The notes: generated from the sequence alone by a model not told the origin. Positions 42,748 to 57,374 are shown, numbered from the stretch's first letter. The stretch: DNA of 64,000 nucleotides from Ridgeia piscesae (GCA_025642075.2 JAODUO010000153.1:588501-652500), one strand, 5' to 3'. Translations and numbers: made by a program.

Positions 42748-42761
42748 CCGCCAGGTGGCAC
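42748..42761 (+). promoter_or_regulatory. CTCF-like motif 4
   Basis: CCGCCAGGTGGCAC, a near-perfect core; preceded by ggttatccagtcc, again like the other copies. Same strand as motifs 1-3. Confidence 0.55.
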
Positions 42762-43039
42762 GACTATCAGTGCATGATGCCGTTGTAGTAACGAGTAATC
42801 AAACTCCGACACGTGGAGCCACCTTCACCCCTGATGCCGCGAGGTTAGTGCCTTCTTGAGAAAGAATTCACGCACGAGGTAACTTTACAAAGTTGGGACA
42901 TTTGCGCTCCTGAAAGGTTTATTTTATTTGTTTTTTATTTTAGTCGGTTACGACAATTGTATTATTGGTGAACACAAAAACCCACTAGTTTTTACTCTCG
43001 TTGACTGCAAACTTGACATGTGACAGACTTTGACGATAA

Positions 43040-43084
43040 TATAGATTGTCATTCTACTATATTATAGTAGAATGACAATCTATA
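43040..43084. repeat. perfect 45-bp palindrome
   Basis: Two 22-base arms (left arm starts TATAGATTGTCATTC) around a single central T at 43062; every base of the arms pairs. Confidence 0.97.
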
Positions 43085-43584
43085 CATACAAGCGTTGACA
43101 TACAGCGTGTAAATTAATGTTTTCTGTCGTTTTTAGACCTTAACAGAGCACGATTATCCACAATGAAAATTATCTTTAAGTCCATCAGATAGACAAAGAC
43201 GGTCTACACTTGATCTGAGAGTTAATTCTCGTAAACAAGTAAAAGGTGTGTATTCTCGTACACATGGTAACCACTCCCCAGTCGCATATTATCGTAGGAA
43301 TGACGTCATATGTTCTCAATGTAAAAGGTTGTAGTGTTTAATACAGCTGCAAAACACTGGTTACTCCCTTCATACGTGGTGAGAGCATGCACATTTGCCA
43401 ATCGAATGACCACTATTTTCCCCACCGAAATGTAATCAAAATTACGGTGTTCTAATACGAATGACCACAGCCTCAAACGACTGACCTGGGTTGGACCAAT
43501 GCTTGGGATGTGCAACAGCGTGTGTTTGGTTGTGTCACGAGGACACACTATTTGGACAGCTTTTATCACATTTCACTTTCTTGA
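43085..43584. other. intergenic stretch, nothing recognised
   Basis: No supported gene or repeat; a minus-strand ORF at 43306-43569 has no recognised domain. Confidence 0.55.
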
Positions 43585-44242
43585 CGCCGTTGCCTTCTTC
43601 GTGACGCAGCCACATAGTGCGCTACCCTCTTCGTGACGCAGCCACCTAGAGCACTGCCCTCTTCGTAACGCAGCCACCTAGACAGCTGCCCTCTTCGTGA
43701 CGCAGCCACCTAGACCGCTGCCTTCTTCGTGACGCAGCCACCTAGACCGCTGCCCTCTTCGTAACGCAGCCACATAGAGCACTGCCCTCTTCGTGACGCA
43801 GCCACCTAGTGTGCTACCCTCTTCATGACGCAGCCACCTAGACCGCTGCCTTCGTCGTGACGCAGCCACCTAGACCGATGCCCTCTTCGTAACGCAGCCA
43901 CGTAGAGCACTGCCCTCTTCGTGACGCAGCCACCTAGTGCGCTACCCTCTTCGTGACGCAGCCACCTAGACCGCTGCCCTCTTCGCGACGCAGCCAACTA
44001 GACTGCTACCCTCTTCGTGACGCTCTCACCTAGACCGCTGTCCTCTTCGTGACGAAGCCATCTAGACCGATGCCCTCTTCGTGACGCAGCCATCTAGACC
44101 GCGACCCTCTTCGTGACGCAGCCACATAGACCGCTGCCCTTTTCGTGAGGCAGCCATTTAGACCGCTGTCCTCTTCGTGACGAAGCCATCTAGACCGCTG
44201 TCCTCTTCGTGACGCAGCCACCTAGAGCGCTACCCTCTTCTC
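43585..44242. repeat. 32-bp minisatellite, about 20 copies
   Basis: Unit ccctcttcgtgacgcagcca then cctagaccgctg, with a regular mixture of variants (agcactg, gtgcgcta). CpG-rich compared with its surroundings. Confidence 0.96.
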
Positions 44243-44860
44243 ATACCCACAACAACGACAATGTGCAATAGTACTAGTTTTACTCGTTAGGTGGCGTAAC
44301 AGGAACGGTTTTGTTTTGCTGAACTGTGAAAACCACTCCACTGTCAACCGATAGGAAATGTTCGTTTTGTGGGACGTGGAGAATGTCCACATAAGTATGG
44401 CGACTTAAAACGTCATGTAATTGAAGCGATGTGAATTCACATTGATTATTAATTGAAATACCAAGTATGCTATCATTGGCATTATTAATAAATGTTAATT
44501 ATTTATTAAGAGCTTCACTTTATGTGAAATCGCAGCAACTATGTCACGGCGATCGTAGAGTGACAGGTACAGCTGTTCTCTTGTCCTCGGCAACTCGTCC
44601 GTTCTGCATATCAAATGTTGCGTAGCTGTTGCGTTTAGGCGTCGGGGCCTACCTATTGTAATATTAATTGGTGACCTTTGATCCTTGTTCTCTAATTAAA
44701 ACATTCCACAGTATTGGCTGGTTTTTTTCTCGATAAAACGTTTTAATTATACTGTTTTTTATGTGGACAGCTATTTGCCAAACTAGTGCTTACATGCATG
44801 CGGCTGTACATGGAAATGTCTATATGCAATTAATGGTTGTTAGGCTTTCACAACAGCGTC

Positions 44861-44866
<6 letters not shown>
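44243..44866. other. intergenic stretch, nothing recognised
   Basis: No supported feature. Confidence 0.55.
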
Positions 44867-44922
<56 letters not shown>

Positions 44923-44956
44923 TGCGTGCGTACGTGCGTGCGTGCGTGCGTGCGTG
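44867..44956. repeat. (GT)n followed by (GCGT)n
   Basis: About 18 GT dinucleotides pass into about 13 GCGT/ACGT tetranucleotides. Confidence 0.96.
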
Positions 44957-45221
44957 CATGCATATGTGGTCGTGTGTACGTACGTATGCGCCTGTGGATT
45001 GACCGCGTTGTGTAAAGGTAGGGGAAGATGGGGGTAATTCAAGATAATATTTAATGTCTGCACTTGCATTTAAATATTGTCGTGCACAGGCAAGTATGAC
45101 TGCGCTTGCAATGGACATAATTAAAAATTGCCATTTTCGAAATGCACTGGCTCGCATTTGTACGTATGCTTACATGCTTGCCAGACTTTCCTAAAAGATA
45201 ATACCGTTTGTCTTCGGGCAC

Positions 45222-46252
45222 AACAACGTGTGAGTATGGGACCACAACGCGTGAGTGTGGGACCACAACGCGTGAGTGTGGGACCACAACGCGTGAGTGT
45301 GGGACCACAACGCGTGAGTGTGGGACCACAACGCGTGAGTGTGGGACCACAACGCGTGAGTGTGGGACCACAACGCGTGAGTGTGGGACCACAACGCGTG
45401 AGTGTGGGACCACAACGCGTGAGTGTGGGACCACAACGCGTGAGTGTGGGACCACAACGCGTGAGTGTGGGACCACAACGCGTGAGTGTGGGACCACAAC
45501 GCGTGAGTGTGGGACCACAACGCGTGAGTGTGGGACCACAACGCGTGAGTGTGGGACCACAACGCGTGAGTGTGGGACCACAACGCGTGAGTGTGGGACC
45601 ACAACGCGTGAGTGTGGGACCACAACGCGTGAGTGTGGGACCACAACGCGTGAGTGTGGGACCACAACGCGTGAGTGTGGGACCACAACGCGTGAGTGTG
45701 GGACCACAACGCGTGAGTGTGGGACCACAACGCGTGAGTGTGGGACCACAACGCGTGAGTGTGGGACCACAACGCGTGAGTGTGGGACCACAACGCGTGA
45801 GTGTGGGACCACAACGCGTGACTATGGGACCACAACGTGTCAATATGGGACCACAACGCGTGAGTATGGGACCACAACGCGTGAGTATGGGACCACAACG
45901 TATCAGTGTGGGACCACAACGCGTGAGTATGGGACCACAACGTGTCAATATGGGACCACAACGTGTGAGTATGGGACCACAACGTGTCAGTATGGGACCA
46001 CAACGCGTGAGTATGGCACCACAACGTGTGAGAATGGGACCACAACGCGTGAGTATGGGACCACAACGCGTGAGTATGGGACCACAACGTGTGAGTATGG
46101 GACCACAACGTGTGAGTATGGGACCACAACGCATGAGTATGGGACCACAACGCGTGAGTATGGGACCACAACGCGTCAGTATGGGACCACAACGCGTCAG
46201 TATGGGACCACAACGTGTCAGTATGGGACCACAACGTGTCAGTATAGGACCA
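45222..46252. repeat. 21-bp satellite, about 49 copies
   Basis: Unit gggaccacaacgcgtgagtg plus t. The first 28 or so units are identical; later ones vary (acgtgtcag, acgcatgag, tatg for tgtg). 21 bp is a multiple of three and stops are absent, so ORFs of 250-392 codons open in several frames on both strands; these are not genes. Confidence 0.98.
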
Positions 46253-48324
46253 CACGAGAAACATAATGGCACAGCTGCAAATGTCATTCGTAAAAATAAT
46301 AATTAATGCGTAAGCAAAAATAATAACTAGATACTTGTACTATGATTTTACATGAAGTTAAGGTTTTGGTGAGTAAGTGGTGTTAGCCTGAATTGAGTGT
46401 TCATGTCGACTGACCTGTAATAGGTATATATTAATACTTCAGCGACAACATCACACACGAGTCAACAAAACCCCATGTGTTCCATGAGCCGTGTTTGACG
46501 TTGTTTGGTGGAAGCGTAGAATCAGTCCACAGGCTAGTCTATTTGTGGTGCGACATTGTTTGTCTACAATTGTTGAGTTAACTGCATCGTAAATTTGTCT
46601 CCTCGCATTGTCGGCTATCTTTAACTGTTTACACATTGTCGTAATTTATAACGTAATAAAATGTGTACTTGTCATGAAAAGTCCACATATCGACTTACTA
46701 ACGGTATGGCGAGGATCTACAAAGCAGTAAGTGTAGTGCCTACTATATAAAAATGATAAAACATTTAAAGAAAGGCGTTGCTCGATATTTGGTAGAAAGG
46801 GTTGCTTTTCACCTATAACAATTACCCCAGCTGCGTGGGAGACCCGACAACGAATGCCCGGGGCACACACAAGTGGCGTAATCTCGTCGTTGCCCTAAAC
46901 CCCAGAGCACATAACAAGTCAGTCAGTCGTACAAACAGCTGACAACTGCGATTTTATTCACAATGACTACGACTATTTTGTATTAATTTTATCGAGCACA
47001 TTTTGGCTTGCACATTTTGGTGAGTGTCTTAAAATGCCGTATAATTAGCTAATATAGCTAAAATATGTTATATTTTCGTGGACGTGGCCAGTACATTTTA
47101 AAGGGTTTTTTTCTAATATAAAATTGTATATTACAAACGTCGCGCTTACACAATATAATGTGTCGTTCAAGACGCATATGCTACAGATGCAAACCTAACC
47201 CGCGTGTAGTGTAATACAAGACTTCCGTTCTTTACGTCTCAGAGCCCTGCAATGTTTACCTGTACGCCTACACAACAGTCTTACTTCGTCTCAGTGTTTT
47301 ATTTGCTACCTCATCGGGTCTTTATGGGCGAATAAACACACACGCTGCAGCTGCATTCGTCCGCGCTATGTCGTTTACGCAACGGCAATGTCACTCGTGT
47401 AAGAATAAACAGTGTTTATGTCTCGTCAGCCTTGTAGACGTGACGGAGGACGAGGATATTGGAGCGACCTTGAGAGAGTCGTTCGTCAATCGTCGCGGCT
47501 GTCAGGCGGCAGCGAACCTGGCCTGGGTCTCGGGCGTCAATCGACAGCCATTTGTAATGTAAGCGCGTACGTCCTTCGCCGATCGCATGCTTTGAGCAGC
47601 TGCCGTGTACAGACAGTGCTGTTGATCTCTATGACATGTGACATGGACATTTGTGATTTTTTTAATAGAAGAAAAACTGTCGATATAAATTGAGTGCAGG
47701 CATATTTGCAAGTGTTGTGACAAAAGATGCATTTCAAGAGCTGATAAAAGTGCGGGCGGGACGGTGTGCGCTCGTGCACGCGCAAACACACGCACTCTGG
47801 TATAATCGTCTATCAGTTCGATCAATATTACAATTCCCTAATATCCACTTGTTCAACAAACACCCGCGTAAGTAGATACGACTCAGCAAATTCGTAAGTT
47901 CACGGTATCCCAGAGTTTACTATCAATTTATGCAACTAGTTGAAGGTCGGGTTACGAAGTCGTATTTACGACATACACGAGGCGACTGAGATGCAGCATT
48001 TGATGTCTCGTGTCCAATAATTGGGTTCGAACGAGGCGGACATCGCGGGTAGCGATGACGAGAGTTTGGCGTGACGGCGGCCGAGCACCGATACTACGGT
48101 ATTCACGGACACGGAGAAATCGATTTCTCCTCGTAATTCTCACAAGCACGATTACACGGGCGGCTGAGAAAGTGGCTGGGAACATGAATGAATAGTCCCT
48201 TGAAACTAGGGAGTTACTGTATTCTGTTGGAGTTGTGTATGTACGTGACGTTTGACGTACGCTGTTGGTCGACAGTTCTTGTGTTAATCGACATGCACCG
48301 TCACCTCACATGTGTTCTGTCTGT
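46253..48324. other. intergenic stretch, rather CpG-rich, one possible exon
   Basis: Apart from the candidate exon at 47412-47558, nothing is recognised. Confidence 0.5.
47412..47558 (+). CDS. possible first coding exon of an unknown gene
   Basis: An open frame from ATG at 47412 (or 47418) reads MSRQPCRRDGGRGYWSDLER, then VVRQSSRLSGGSEPGLGLGR and QSTAICN, ending at a strong donor aatGTAAGCG in phase 0 (49 codons). The surroundings are CpG-richer than most of the window, as near a gene start. No domain recognised and no following exon found in the window. Could be chance. Confidence 0.25.
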
Positions 48325-50019
48325 GTGTAATGTCACACCTTGTGAAGTGTCAGTCCGTGTGTAGTGTCACACCTTGTGTAATGTCAGTCCGTGTGTAGTG
48401 TCACACCTTGTGTAATGTCAGTCCGTGTGTAGGTCACACCTTGTGTAATGTCAGTCCGTGTGTAGTGTCAGTCCGTGTGTAGTGTCACCTTGTGTAATGT
48501 CAGTCCGTGTGTAGTGTCAGTCCGTGTGTAGTGTCACACCTTGTGTAATGTCAGTCCGTGTGTAGTGTCAGTCCGTGTATAATGTCAGTCCGTGTGTAGT
48601 GTCAGTCCGTGTGTAGTGTCACACCTTGTGTAATGTCAGTCCGTGTGTAGTGTCAGTCCGTGTGTATTGTCAGGCCGTGTATAATGTCAGTCCGTGTGTA
48701 GTGTCAGTCCGTGTGTAGTGTCACACCTTGTGTAATGTCAGTCCGTGTGTAGTGTCAGTCCGTGTGTAGTGTCAGGCTGTGTGTAATGTCAGTCCGTGTG
48801 TAGTGTCAGTCCGTGTGTAGTGTCACACCTTGTGTAAGTCAGTCCGTGTGAGTGTCAGTCCGTGTGTAATGTCAGTCCGTGTGTAGTGTCAGTCCGTGTG
48901 TAGTGTCAGTACGTTTGTAGTGTCAGTCCGTGTGTAGTGTCAGACCGTGTGTAGGGTCAGTCCGTGTGCAGTGTCATTCCGTGTGAAGTGTCAGTCCGTG
49001 TGTAGTGTCAGTCCGTGTGTAGTGTCAGTCCGTGTGTAGTGTCACCTTGTGTATGTCAGTCCGTGTGTAGTGTCAGTCCGTGTGTAGTGTCATCCGTGTG
49101 AGTGTCAGTCCGTGTGTGTAATGTAGTCCGTGTGTAGTGTCAGTCCGTGTGTAATGTCAGTCCGTTGTAGTGTCAGTCCGTGTGTAGTGTCACCTTTGTA
49201 TGTCGTCGTGTTAGTGTCAGACAGTGTCTTGTGTATTCCTGTGAATGTCAGTCCTCCAGTGTAGTGTCAGTCCTGTGTGTAATGTCACACCTTGTGTAAT
49301 GTCAGTCCGTGTGTAGTGTCAGTCCGTGTGTAGTGTCAGTCCGTGTGTAATGTCAGTCCGTGTGTAGTGTCACACCTTGTGTAATGTCAGTCCGTGTGTA
49401 GTGTCAGTCCGTGTGTAATGTCAGTCCGTGTGTAGTGTCAGTCCGTGTGTAGTGTCAGTCCGTGTGTAGTGTCAGTCCGTGTGTAGTGTCAGTCCGTGTG
49501 TAGTGTCAGTCCGTGTGAAGTGTCAGTCCGTGTGTAGTGTCAGTCCGTGTGTAGTGTCAGTCCGTGTGAAGTGTCAGTCCGTGTGTAGTGTCAGTCCGTG
49601 TGTAGTGTCAGTCCGTGTGTAGTGTCAGTCCATGTGTAGTGTCAGTCCGTGTGTAGTGTCAGTCCGTGTGTAGTGTCAGTCCGTGTGTAGTGTCAGTCCG
49701 TGTGTAGTGTCAGTCCGTGTGTAGTGTCAGTCCATGTGTAGTGTCAGTCCGTGTGTAGTGTAAATCTGTGTGTAGTGTCATTATGTGTGTAGTGTCAGTC
49801 CGTGTGTAGTGTCAGTCCATGTGTCGTGTCAGTCCGTGTATAGTGTAAATATGTGTGTAGTGTCAGTCCGTGTGTAGTGTCAGTCCGTGTGTAGTGATAG
49901 TCCATTTGTAGTGTCAGTCCGTGTGTAGTGTTAGTCCGTGTGTAGTGTCAGTCCGTGTGTAGTGTCCGTCCATGTGTTGTGTCAGTCCGTGTGTAGTGTC
50001 AGTCCGTGTGTTGTGTCAG
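48325..50019. repeat. 17-bp / 34-bp satellite, about 100 units
   Basis: Basic unit gtgtagtgtcagtccgt (17 bp). In the first part a 34-bp higher-order form alternates with gtcacaccttgtgtaat; in the second part the 17-bp form dominates. Between about 49040 and 49270 units are ragged with many short deletions. Confidence 0.96.
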
Positions 50020-51542
<1,523 letters not shown>

Positions 51543-51652
51543 GAAAAGCAATATATAATATCTACATATATGACATAATATATATATATATATTGTGTGT
51601 TTGTGAATGGTGTATCTCATGCTCTCTGCGTCGTTGCGTGATGCCGAATGTG

Positions 51653-52378
<726 letters not shown>

Positions 52379-52624
52379 ACATCGCGTTATAACGACCTTA
52401 ATCACTCCGCGTTATAACGACCTTAATCACACCGCGTTATAACGACCTTCATTATACCGCGTTATAACGACCTTCATCACACCGCATTATAACGACTTTA
52501 AATCAAAGCGCGTTATAACGACCTTCATCACACCGCGTTATAACGACCATAATCACATCGCGTTATTACGAACTTCATCATACCGCGTTACAACGACCTT
52601 CATCATACCACGTTATAACGACCG
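52379..52624. repeat. 25-bp array with CGTTATAACG palindrome, about 10 copies
   Basis: Unit cgttataacgaccttaatca then caccg; diverged copies, most keep the 10-bp palindrome. Confidence 0.93.
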
Positions 52625-52689
52625 TAATTACTCAGAGTAAAGCAGCAGCTAATCCCCTTTATAGGCGTCTTATTAAATTACAATATCAA

Positions 52690-52925
52690 TTAAGTCTTCT
52701 TAAAATATCGTCTGATTATTATATAATTTCAACGGCGTCGGCTTTGATCTTATTAGTGCCTGTAGCTGCGATATGATCCACCCAGTTCCTTCTGTGCAAT
52801 CATATGTCATCGGATCATTCAGAATGGACCTCCGCAGTTATTTATAAATATAAATCCCACTATTATATTCTTATCAATGCTTTCCTCGCTTATTAAGTTA
52901 GTGCTCTATAAATACATCAACCAAC
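52690..52925. repeat. dispersed repeat family 2, copy B
   Basis: See copy A; lies right after the CGTTATAACG array. Confidence 0.6.
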
Positions 52926-54654
52926 GTGGGGGAGGTTGTAAGAAACTAGGTCAATCTCGTAGAATCTCGTTATGTAACATGTTCCGACGAGACGCCTATT
53001 CAGCTTGACGTCGTCCGTTTTAGGAGCCTAGATGGTAATCTTTCTCCGAAATCTTGACACTTAGCAATGATTCTGTTTTATTTGAAACTGTAACGGTCAG
53101 TTGCCACTGACTGACCCGGTCAATTGCCACGGACTGACCCGTAAGATTCAGATAAACGGTCAGCAAAACTGCCCTTCGTGAACACTGGCGATAGGACAAC
53201 CTTAGACAGAGATAACGCTACACCCGATACCAAGAATAACACCCAGTGTCTGTAAGATAATGTCTGGTGGAATCGAAGGAGTGCATCTAAGTGTAACATG
53301 GAGAGGAAAACATTCGTTGTTCTAAGTCCGGTTACGTAGGACGTGTCAGTGAAGCGTGATACGTACAGATAAGAATGTGATATACAGTCACGTGTCGTTC
53401 TTCCGGTCTTCAATAATCCGGTTGTTCCGCGATTCGCACGTTTCGTTTATTCGGCCAAAACGCCGTGTGTGTCTAGTGTCTACTGCAGCAGCGGTGAAAA
53501 GAAAAAATCAGTCATTTAAAAAGAAATGTAAGTGTTCATGTATTAGTACTTTTCAGAGCAGTTTCTACCTGTTCAATCAATCACCATCTAGACTTATCTT
53601 AGAAGCATTCAGCCACATTGCAATTACTACACAAAGACTGTCTATAGCCAGGTATTTATTCATACATGTGCAAGAACCGAAGCATTGAAGGGTGGACGAG
53701 GGTGATAAAGTTTCGAAATGACTGCAGAAGAACTGTCCCTCTGACTGGTGCTCTTACTGCACTACCGCGCCCCATTGAGTTTTCAAACAATCAGTGCGTG
53801 ACGACGTAATCTAGCAAGGTTTCCATAATGGGTAAAAAAAAAGTATAACAAATGTGTTTCACATTTAGATAATAATCAGGAACCGTGAACATCGCTGTCG
53901 AATTTTTAAGCAAATTCTGGTTATTCCCACGCTAACTGGTTTATTGGCAGCGTCATGTTCTAATCGGATACCCGCCAGAACGTTGTGGTTGGGCACCGAT
54001 CAGATTAAGTGCACGGAAACATGCCTCGATTTATCGAGCGTGTTGGCGTCATAGTGAATGAACAGGCACAAGAAACAAACAACCAGTGAACTCTCAGTCG
54101 ACGCCACCAAACAACCGCAAGCAGCGCCTCAAGCGGAATCAACTCTAATCAGACACGACAACTCGGCCAAAGCTCGTATATTAGCGATATCATCGTATTT
54201 ATATATATATATTTTTTTTTTTTTGTGTTATTATTATTATTGTGTGTATATGTTGTGTGACTGTTTGATCACAAGTAACAACGTAATGGGCGACCCCTGC
54301 GGCCCTCACTTGGTGTAACATTCTTTACACAACCATGCGTTAAGGTTTAGTCTATATTAACCGAAAAAGGTTATATGAAAAGTCGTCTAATTGAACGTTT
54401 CGCGTATTTTGTTTAATCACTAGACCGTGGCGAAGCGATACAAACGTATCTTCTCCTATTCACGACAGAAAGTCGCCAAGTAACTGTCAAACAACGCACC
54501 AACGGCAGTGTCTCGCCTCGCAGGGAACCGGTTTGAACCGATAAAACATTATCATTGAGGAACTGGTTCTTTTGCTAATCGCTTGATATTAGGTGCTTAT
54601 TTAAAATTACGTTGCATTATTAACATGTCAGAGAACCATGGCTATTAATGGTAT
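52926..54654. other. intergenic stretch with dispersed repeat family 3 copy A
   Basis: An ORF at 53356-53688 overlaps the repeat; it has no recognised domain and is not called as a gene. Confidence 0.5.
53560..53785. repeat. dispersed repeat family 3, copy A
   Basis: Shares with 59905-60100 the blocks gaagcattca.ccac, ttgcaattact, gaactgtccc and cactaccgcgccccattgag in the same order. Confidence 0.65.
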
Positions 54655-55557
54655 GACTACCACCATCATCACCATCATCGTCACCATCATCATCACCACC
54701 ATCATCACCATCATCGTCACCACCATCATCACCATCATCATCAACATCATCACCATCATCATCACCATCATCATCACCATCATCATCACCACCATCACCA
54801 CCATTATCACCATCATCGTCACCACCATCATCACCATCATCATCACCACTCATCTTACCCAACAAACATCTTCATCATCACCATATCATCTCACTTTTAT
54901 AATATACTTACCCCTACACATCATCATCACCACCATCATCACCATCATCATCACCACCATCACCACCATTATCACCATCATCGTCACCACCATCATCACC
55001 ATCATCATCACCACCATCACCACCATTATCACCATCATCGTCACCACCATCATCACCATCATCATCACCATCATCACCACCATTATCACCATCATCGTCA
55101 CCACCATCATCACCATCATCATCACCACCATCATCACCATTATCACCATCATCGTCACCACCATCATCACCATCATCATCACCACCATCACCACCATTAT
55201 CACCATCATCATCACCACCATCATCACCATCATCATCACCACCATCACCACCATTATCACCATCTTCGTCACCACCATTATCACCACCATCATCACCACA
55301 ATCACCACCATCATCATCATCATCACCATCATCATCACCACCATCATCACCATCATCATCACCACCATCATCACCACCATCATCACCATCATCATCACCA
55401 TCATCATCACCATCATCATCACCATCATCATCACCACCATCACCCACCATTATCACCATCATCGTCACCACCATCATCACCATCATCATCACCACCATCA
55501 TCACCATCATCATCACCACCATCATCACCAATCATCACCATCATCATCACCACAATC

Positions 55558-55588
<31 letters not shown>

Positions 55589-55815
55589 CCATCATCAACA
55601 TCACCATCATCACTACCACCGCCACCATCATCATCATCATCATCACCATCATCCATAAATCATCACCACCATCATCACCATCATCAACATCACCATCATC
55701 ACCACCACCACCACCATCATCACCACACACCACCACCACCACCGTCATCACCATCATCACCACCACCACCACCACCACCACCACCACCACCATCACCACC
55801 ACCACCACCCCCATC
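54655..55815. repeat. CAT/CAC trinucleotide-based satellite
   Basis: More than 1.1 kb of catcatcac/catcaccac units with higher-order periodicity and a unique 60-bp break at about 54848-54917. Open in several frames, giving spurious poly-His/Ile/Thr or Asp/Gly ORFs. Confidence 0.97.
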
Positions 55816-56286
55816 AGTAAAACACAGGCTCTGTGGGTGACTCCTTCCATAGCTCTCTGGTGTTCGCTGGAGCGTGTCCCGAGTTAACACTAGGTCAAAT
55901 ATACCCCAATCAACAACCTAGTTCTGAGGACACGAGAAAATGAATACCCTGTCCTGTCGACAAAGAAACTCGTTCGTCCTGATTCGTGTCGATAATAGCA
56001 CCGTATTGTCCATTTTAGTGCGCGCGAATGCCGACGGAGAATGGTTTGCGCGCGAGGAAACAGATCACGCGTGACGACAACAAGAACATTGCAGTGCAAC
56101 GAACACGTCCATTTATGCGAAATGCAGTTTGTGGTTTATAAAATAAAAGGAAAAGTATGTTTCATTCATCAAAAACAAATATAAGACGAGTGAAAATATG
56201 CAGCGATGTGTGGTTCACGCAGTCATGTGTAGTGCAGTGAGTCGTGTCCTTGTTCGTGTAGTGCAACGTAATGCGACGTCGATTGT
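55816..56286. other. intergenic stretch, nothing recognised
   Basis: No supported feature. Confidence 0.55.
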
Positions 56287-56509
56287 TTGCAGTGCTGCAG
56301 TGCTGCAGTGCTGCAGTGCTGCAGTGCTGCAGTGCTGCAGTGCTGCAGTGCTGCAGTGCTGCAGTGCTGCAGTGCAGTGCAGTGCAGTGCAGTGCAGTGC
56401 AGTGCAGTGCAGTGCAGTGCAGTGCAGTGCAGTGCAGTGCAGTGCAGTGCAGTGCAGTGCAGTGCAGTGCAGTGCAGTGCAGTGCAGTGCAGTGCAGTGC
56501 AGTGCAGTC
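56287..56509. repeat. TGCTGCAG octamers turning into GTGCA pentamers
   Basis: About 11 octamers (to about 56372), then about 27 pentamers. The transition is clean, so the pentamer arose by loss of the CTG from the octamer or the reverse. Confidence 0.97.
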
Positions 56510-56598
56510 ATACATAAATTCGTTAGTAATGCTGTGTATCATGGATTAGTTTTTCAGTTGTATGTGTGTATCGTATATATTATAATATTGGCTCGTTT

Positions 56599-56604
<6 letters not shown>

Positions 56605-56664
<60 letters not shown>
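56605..56664. repeat. (AT)n microsatellite
   Basis: About 29 AT units. Confidence 0.97.
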
Positions 56665-56670
<6 letters not shown>

Positions 56671-57374
56671 TAGCTTTTAGTGTATCATTCATTGGTTCGC
56701 TTGTATCATTTACTGTTTATGCAAAATATATTACTGACTGGTTTACTGACTTATTCATGAACAACGTCCAGCCGTTAACTGACACACAATATGACACCTA
56801 CAACTGATGGCAGCTATGCTATGGCACGTCGGTGTAGGTGTCCGCACGTTATATTGAATATACTAAACGTTTTCTACATTACACTTCGTAAGTAAAATGA
56901 TCGCCACGTCAATGCGCACTTGTCGTGCTCGCTACAGCACAGAGTGCAACAGCTAGACTGTGTTGACTGACGTCTGTCTTTGGTGCACTCGGTCACCTCG
57001 TAAAGCCTGATCAACGTACGATTACACATTCTTGCATACGTGGGTCTGTGCTAGGTCTAGTTATTTTGTATTCAACGGCGATCCTGGGCTGGTTTCAGAT
57101 AACTACTTTGGTGTTATCAATATAATTATGTCATTAATATAATTAGGTCAGTAACATTGAGACACACATTCTCTGTTTAATAGTTAGTCTTTACTCTAGT
57201 TTTGGTGGCGTTGTGTTTATTGTAAGTGGCTAATGCGTCATGTGTTGTCGTAGTGACGACGCTAAAACGTGTCACTGACAGCACCCATATTGTGTTATGT
57301 TAAATAATAATAAGAATACCTAGATTATACATGTCATTCCACCTATCATTGAGCGCAAACGTAGGCCTACGTGA
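56665..57374. other. intergenic stretch, nothing recognised
   Basis: No ORF or repeat of note. Confidence 0.55.

Noticed and set aside
45121..46306. ORFs of 350-392 codons on both strands
   Set aside because: All come from a stop-free 21-bp satellite whose length is a multiple of three.
48325..50019. CRISPR-like array
   Set aside because: Units are contiguous without unique spacers, in an animal genome; it is a satellite.
53356..53688. 110-codon ORF with KRKNQSFKKK as a pogo/Tigger transposase start
   Set aside because: Only a few basic residues suggest this; the rest overlaps a dispersed repeat and shows no helix-turn-helix pattern.
54638..55840. 400-codon Thr/Ile/His ORF and Asp/Gly-rich antisense ORFs
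   Set aside because: Trinucleotide satellite; no start context, no splice structure, no unique sequence.
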